DNA from: Nitrosomonadaceae bacterium
Lineage (GTDB): Bacteria > Pseudomonadota > Gammaproteobacteria > Burkholderiales > Nitrosomonadaceae
Reading direction: 5' to 3'
DNA: 64,000 nucleotides
Assembly: GCA_919902515.1 (NCBI GenBank)
Contig: CAKKRD010000014.1
Location: 35,245-99,244, forward strand
In this document: in pieces, positions 63,150 through 64,000 of the stretch
How the letters are laid out: every line of letters begins with the position of its first letter
How positions within the stretch are numbered: the stretch's first letter is position 1
Program-made: the position numbers and the translations under genes
The notes under the pieces: generated by a model
Databases searched by the model: none
Told to the model about the DNA's origin: nothing
The model's input: the letters and a program-made list of their open reading frames with translations, nothing else

Positions 63150-63737
63150 TTATTTCATCTTGCTGAGTGCGATGCGGAATTCTTCCAGTCTGGCTTCATA
63201 GTCCGGGGCATCACCGTAATCCAGAAACTGGGCATAGCGTGCATGGGTGCCGAGTATCTTGCGCGCGTGCTTGATCGGGCAAAAATATTGCTCGGTTCGC
63301 GCGAGGATCTCGCGTATATAGGCAACCAGCCCGGTTCCATAGGCACAGTAGGTACAGTGGAATTTCTCGATCCAGTTGAGGTAGCCGAGATGCTGCCGGT
63401 CAAACACGATGTAGTCGGCACGCTTAACTTTCACAATTTTGTAAATCGGGAAACAGGCCGCCTGGTAGAAGCTCACACACAGGTCCAGAATAAGCAGTGG
63501 GACGATCATGAGGTAGATGACGGGCCCGGTGATGAGGTTCTGCGGCCGGTTAGTCACCAGCCAGCGGAAAAATCCCTTCTTGAGCCGCAGGTGTGCCTGT
63601 CGGATGGAGCCTTCGAATTCGATGCGCTTTCCCTTGATCTGGAAGAACATGCTGGTCTGCTGCTCCTGCAGTGCTGTCTGCAGATCATTTTCGAGAGCCG
63701 TTATCTGGTTGAGTAAAGAGCGGATGCGATCGTTCAT
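63150..63737 (-). CDS. Conserved protein with central membrane segment, function unknown
   Basis: Encodes 195 residues. The N-terminal 45 residues form a likely coiled coil (LLNQITALENDLQTALQEQQ). A hydrophobic stretch at about 68-95 (NLITGPVIYLMIVPLLILDLCVSFYQ) crosses or enters the membrane. The second half has aromatic and cysteine motifs KFHCTYCAYGTGLVAYIREI and EQYFCPIKHARK, where three cysteines and histidines could hold a metal. I have the impression of a conserved proteobacterial family without a known role. It is alone and faces nothing obvious. Confidence 0.65.
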   Translation of the reverse strand: MNDRIRSLLNQITALENDLQTALQEQQTSMFFQIKGKRIEFEGSIRQAHLRLKKGFFRWLVTNRPQNLITGPVIYLMIVPLLILDLCVSFYQAACFPIYKIVKVKRADYIVFDRQHLGYLNWIEKFHCTYCAYGTGLVAYIREILARTEQYFCPIKHARKILGTHARYAQFLDYGDAPDYEARLEEFRIALSKMK

Positions 63738-64000
63738 GAGGCTCCAATGCCGGTAAGCCGGGCTGGCTGATATTGTGAAGGGTTGACGCTTGCTGACCGG
63801 CGCGCTCTGGCGCTGTCAGCAATAAGCAGCAAAGCTCTAAGGTTGCTTATACCATTTCACTGGCACTTTGCGCTTTCAATTAATACGGTGCCTCTACTGC
63901 CGTGCCGGTGAGCATCTGCATTGAGGAAGATTAGCCGTCCGCTCAGTGCCAGAGGACTAAACCGCTTCGCGGTATGGGCGCTCCGATCCCGCGTCTGAGG
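63738..64000. other. Non-coding end of window
   Basis: No convincing gene is seen. GCTGAC (63794-63799) and GTCAGC (63815-63820) are inverted around CGGCGCGCTCTGGCGCT, a possible hairpin upstream of the gene at 63150. The rest shows nothing I can identify. Confidence 0.4.

Overview
The window looks like part of the chromosome of a chemolithoautotrophic betaproteobacterium, probably of the Nitrosomonadales kind. It carries two complete but different form I RuBisCO clusters, a c-type cytochrome, and housekeeping neighbourhoods typical of that group (argD-argF-argG, dacC-dat-ybeD-lipB-lipA, sucCD). No gene here fixes the genus or the electron donor.

Layout. 1-5130: tail of an Orn/Lys/Arg decarboxylase, arginine biosynthesis (argD, argF, argG) and yajQ. 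5154-7463: a glutamine amidotransferase, an MltF-like transglycosylase and tRNA-Ser(CGA). 7540-14266: a type I restriction-modification island (hsdM, GIY-YIG nuclease, hsdS, fic, hsdR) next to the tRNA and full of palindromic repeats, some of them translated. 14406-24127: secreted proteins, DjlA, a carotenoid-type membrane protein, a membrane aminopropyltransferase-like protein coupled to an exported protein-isoaspartate methyltransferase, and a DHH phosphoesterase coupled to a kinase fusion. 24543-29762: periplasmic rhodanese, cytochrome c and an Mla-type lipid transport operon. 30195-31169: an Mrr-type nuclease. 31390-40080: lipoate synthesis, PBP-type peptidases, CobD-like protein, succinyl-CoA synthetase and FKBP. 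40317-47812: membrane proteins, a small IS200/IS605-type element, PbpG, an Atm1-type exporter, purEK and psiE.

47921-61821 is the carbon fixation region. The form IA operon cbbL-cbbS-cbbQ-cbbO and the form IC operon cbbL-cbbS-cbbX-orf-fba both run on the minus strand. Each is preceded by its own divergent LysR regulator (CbbR) and a GATAAG-type palindrome. CbbX and CbbQ/CbbO are the matching activases, CbbY removes a sugar-phosphate inhibitor, and the aldolase feeds the Calvin cycle.

The region shows clear scars. An 18-codon vestige of a second cbbO sits on the far side of the form IC cluster. A broken copy of a RuBisCO-neighbourhood gene lies at 45493-45740. Its intact relative at 48759 is a distant, gapless homologue of the orf inside the form IC operon, which points to an unnamed cbb-linked protein family. 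That family is the best candidate for something undescribed here.

All calls come from reading the sequence; no database search was run.
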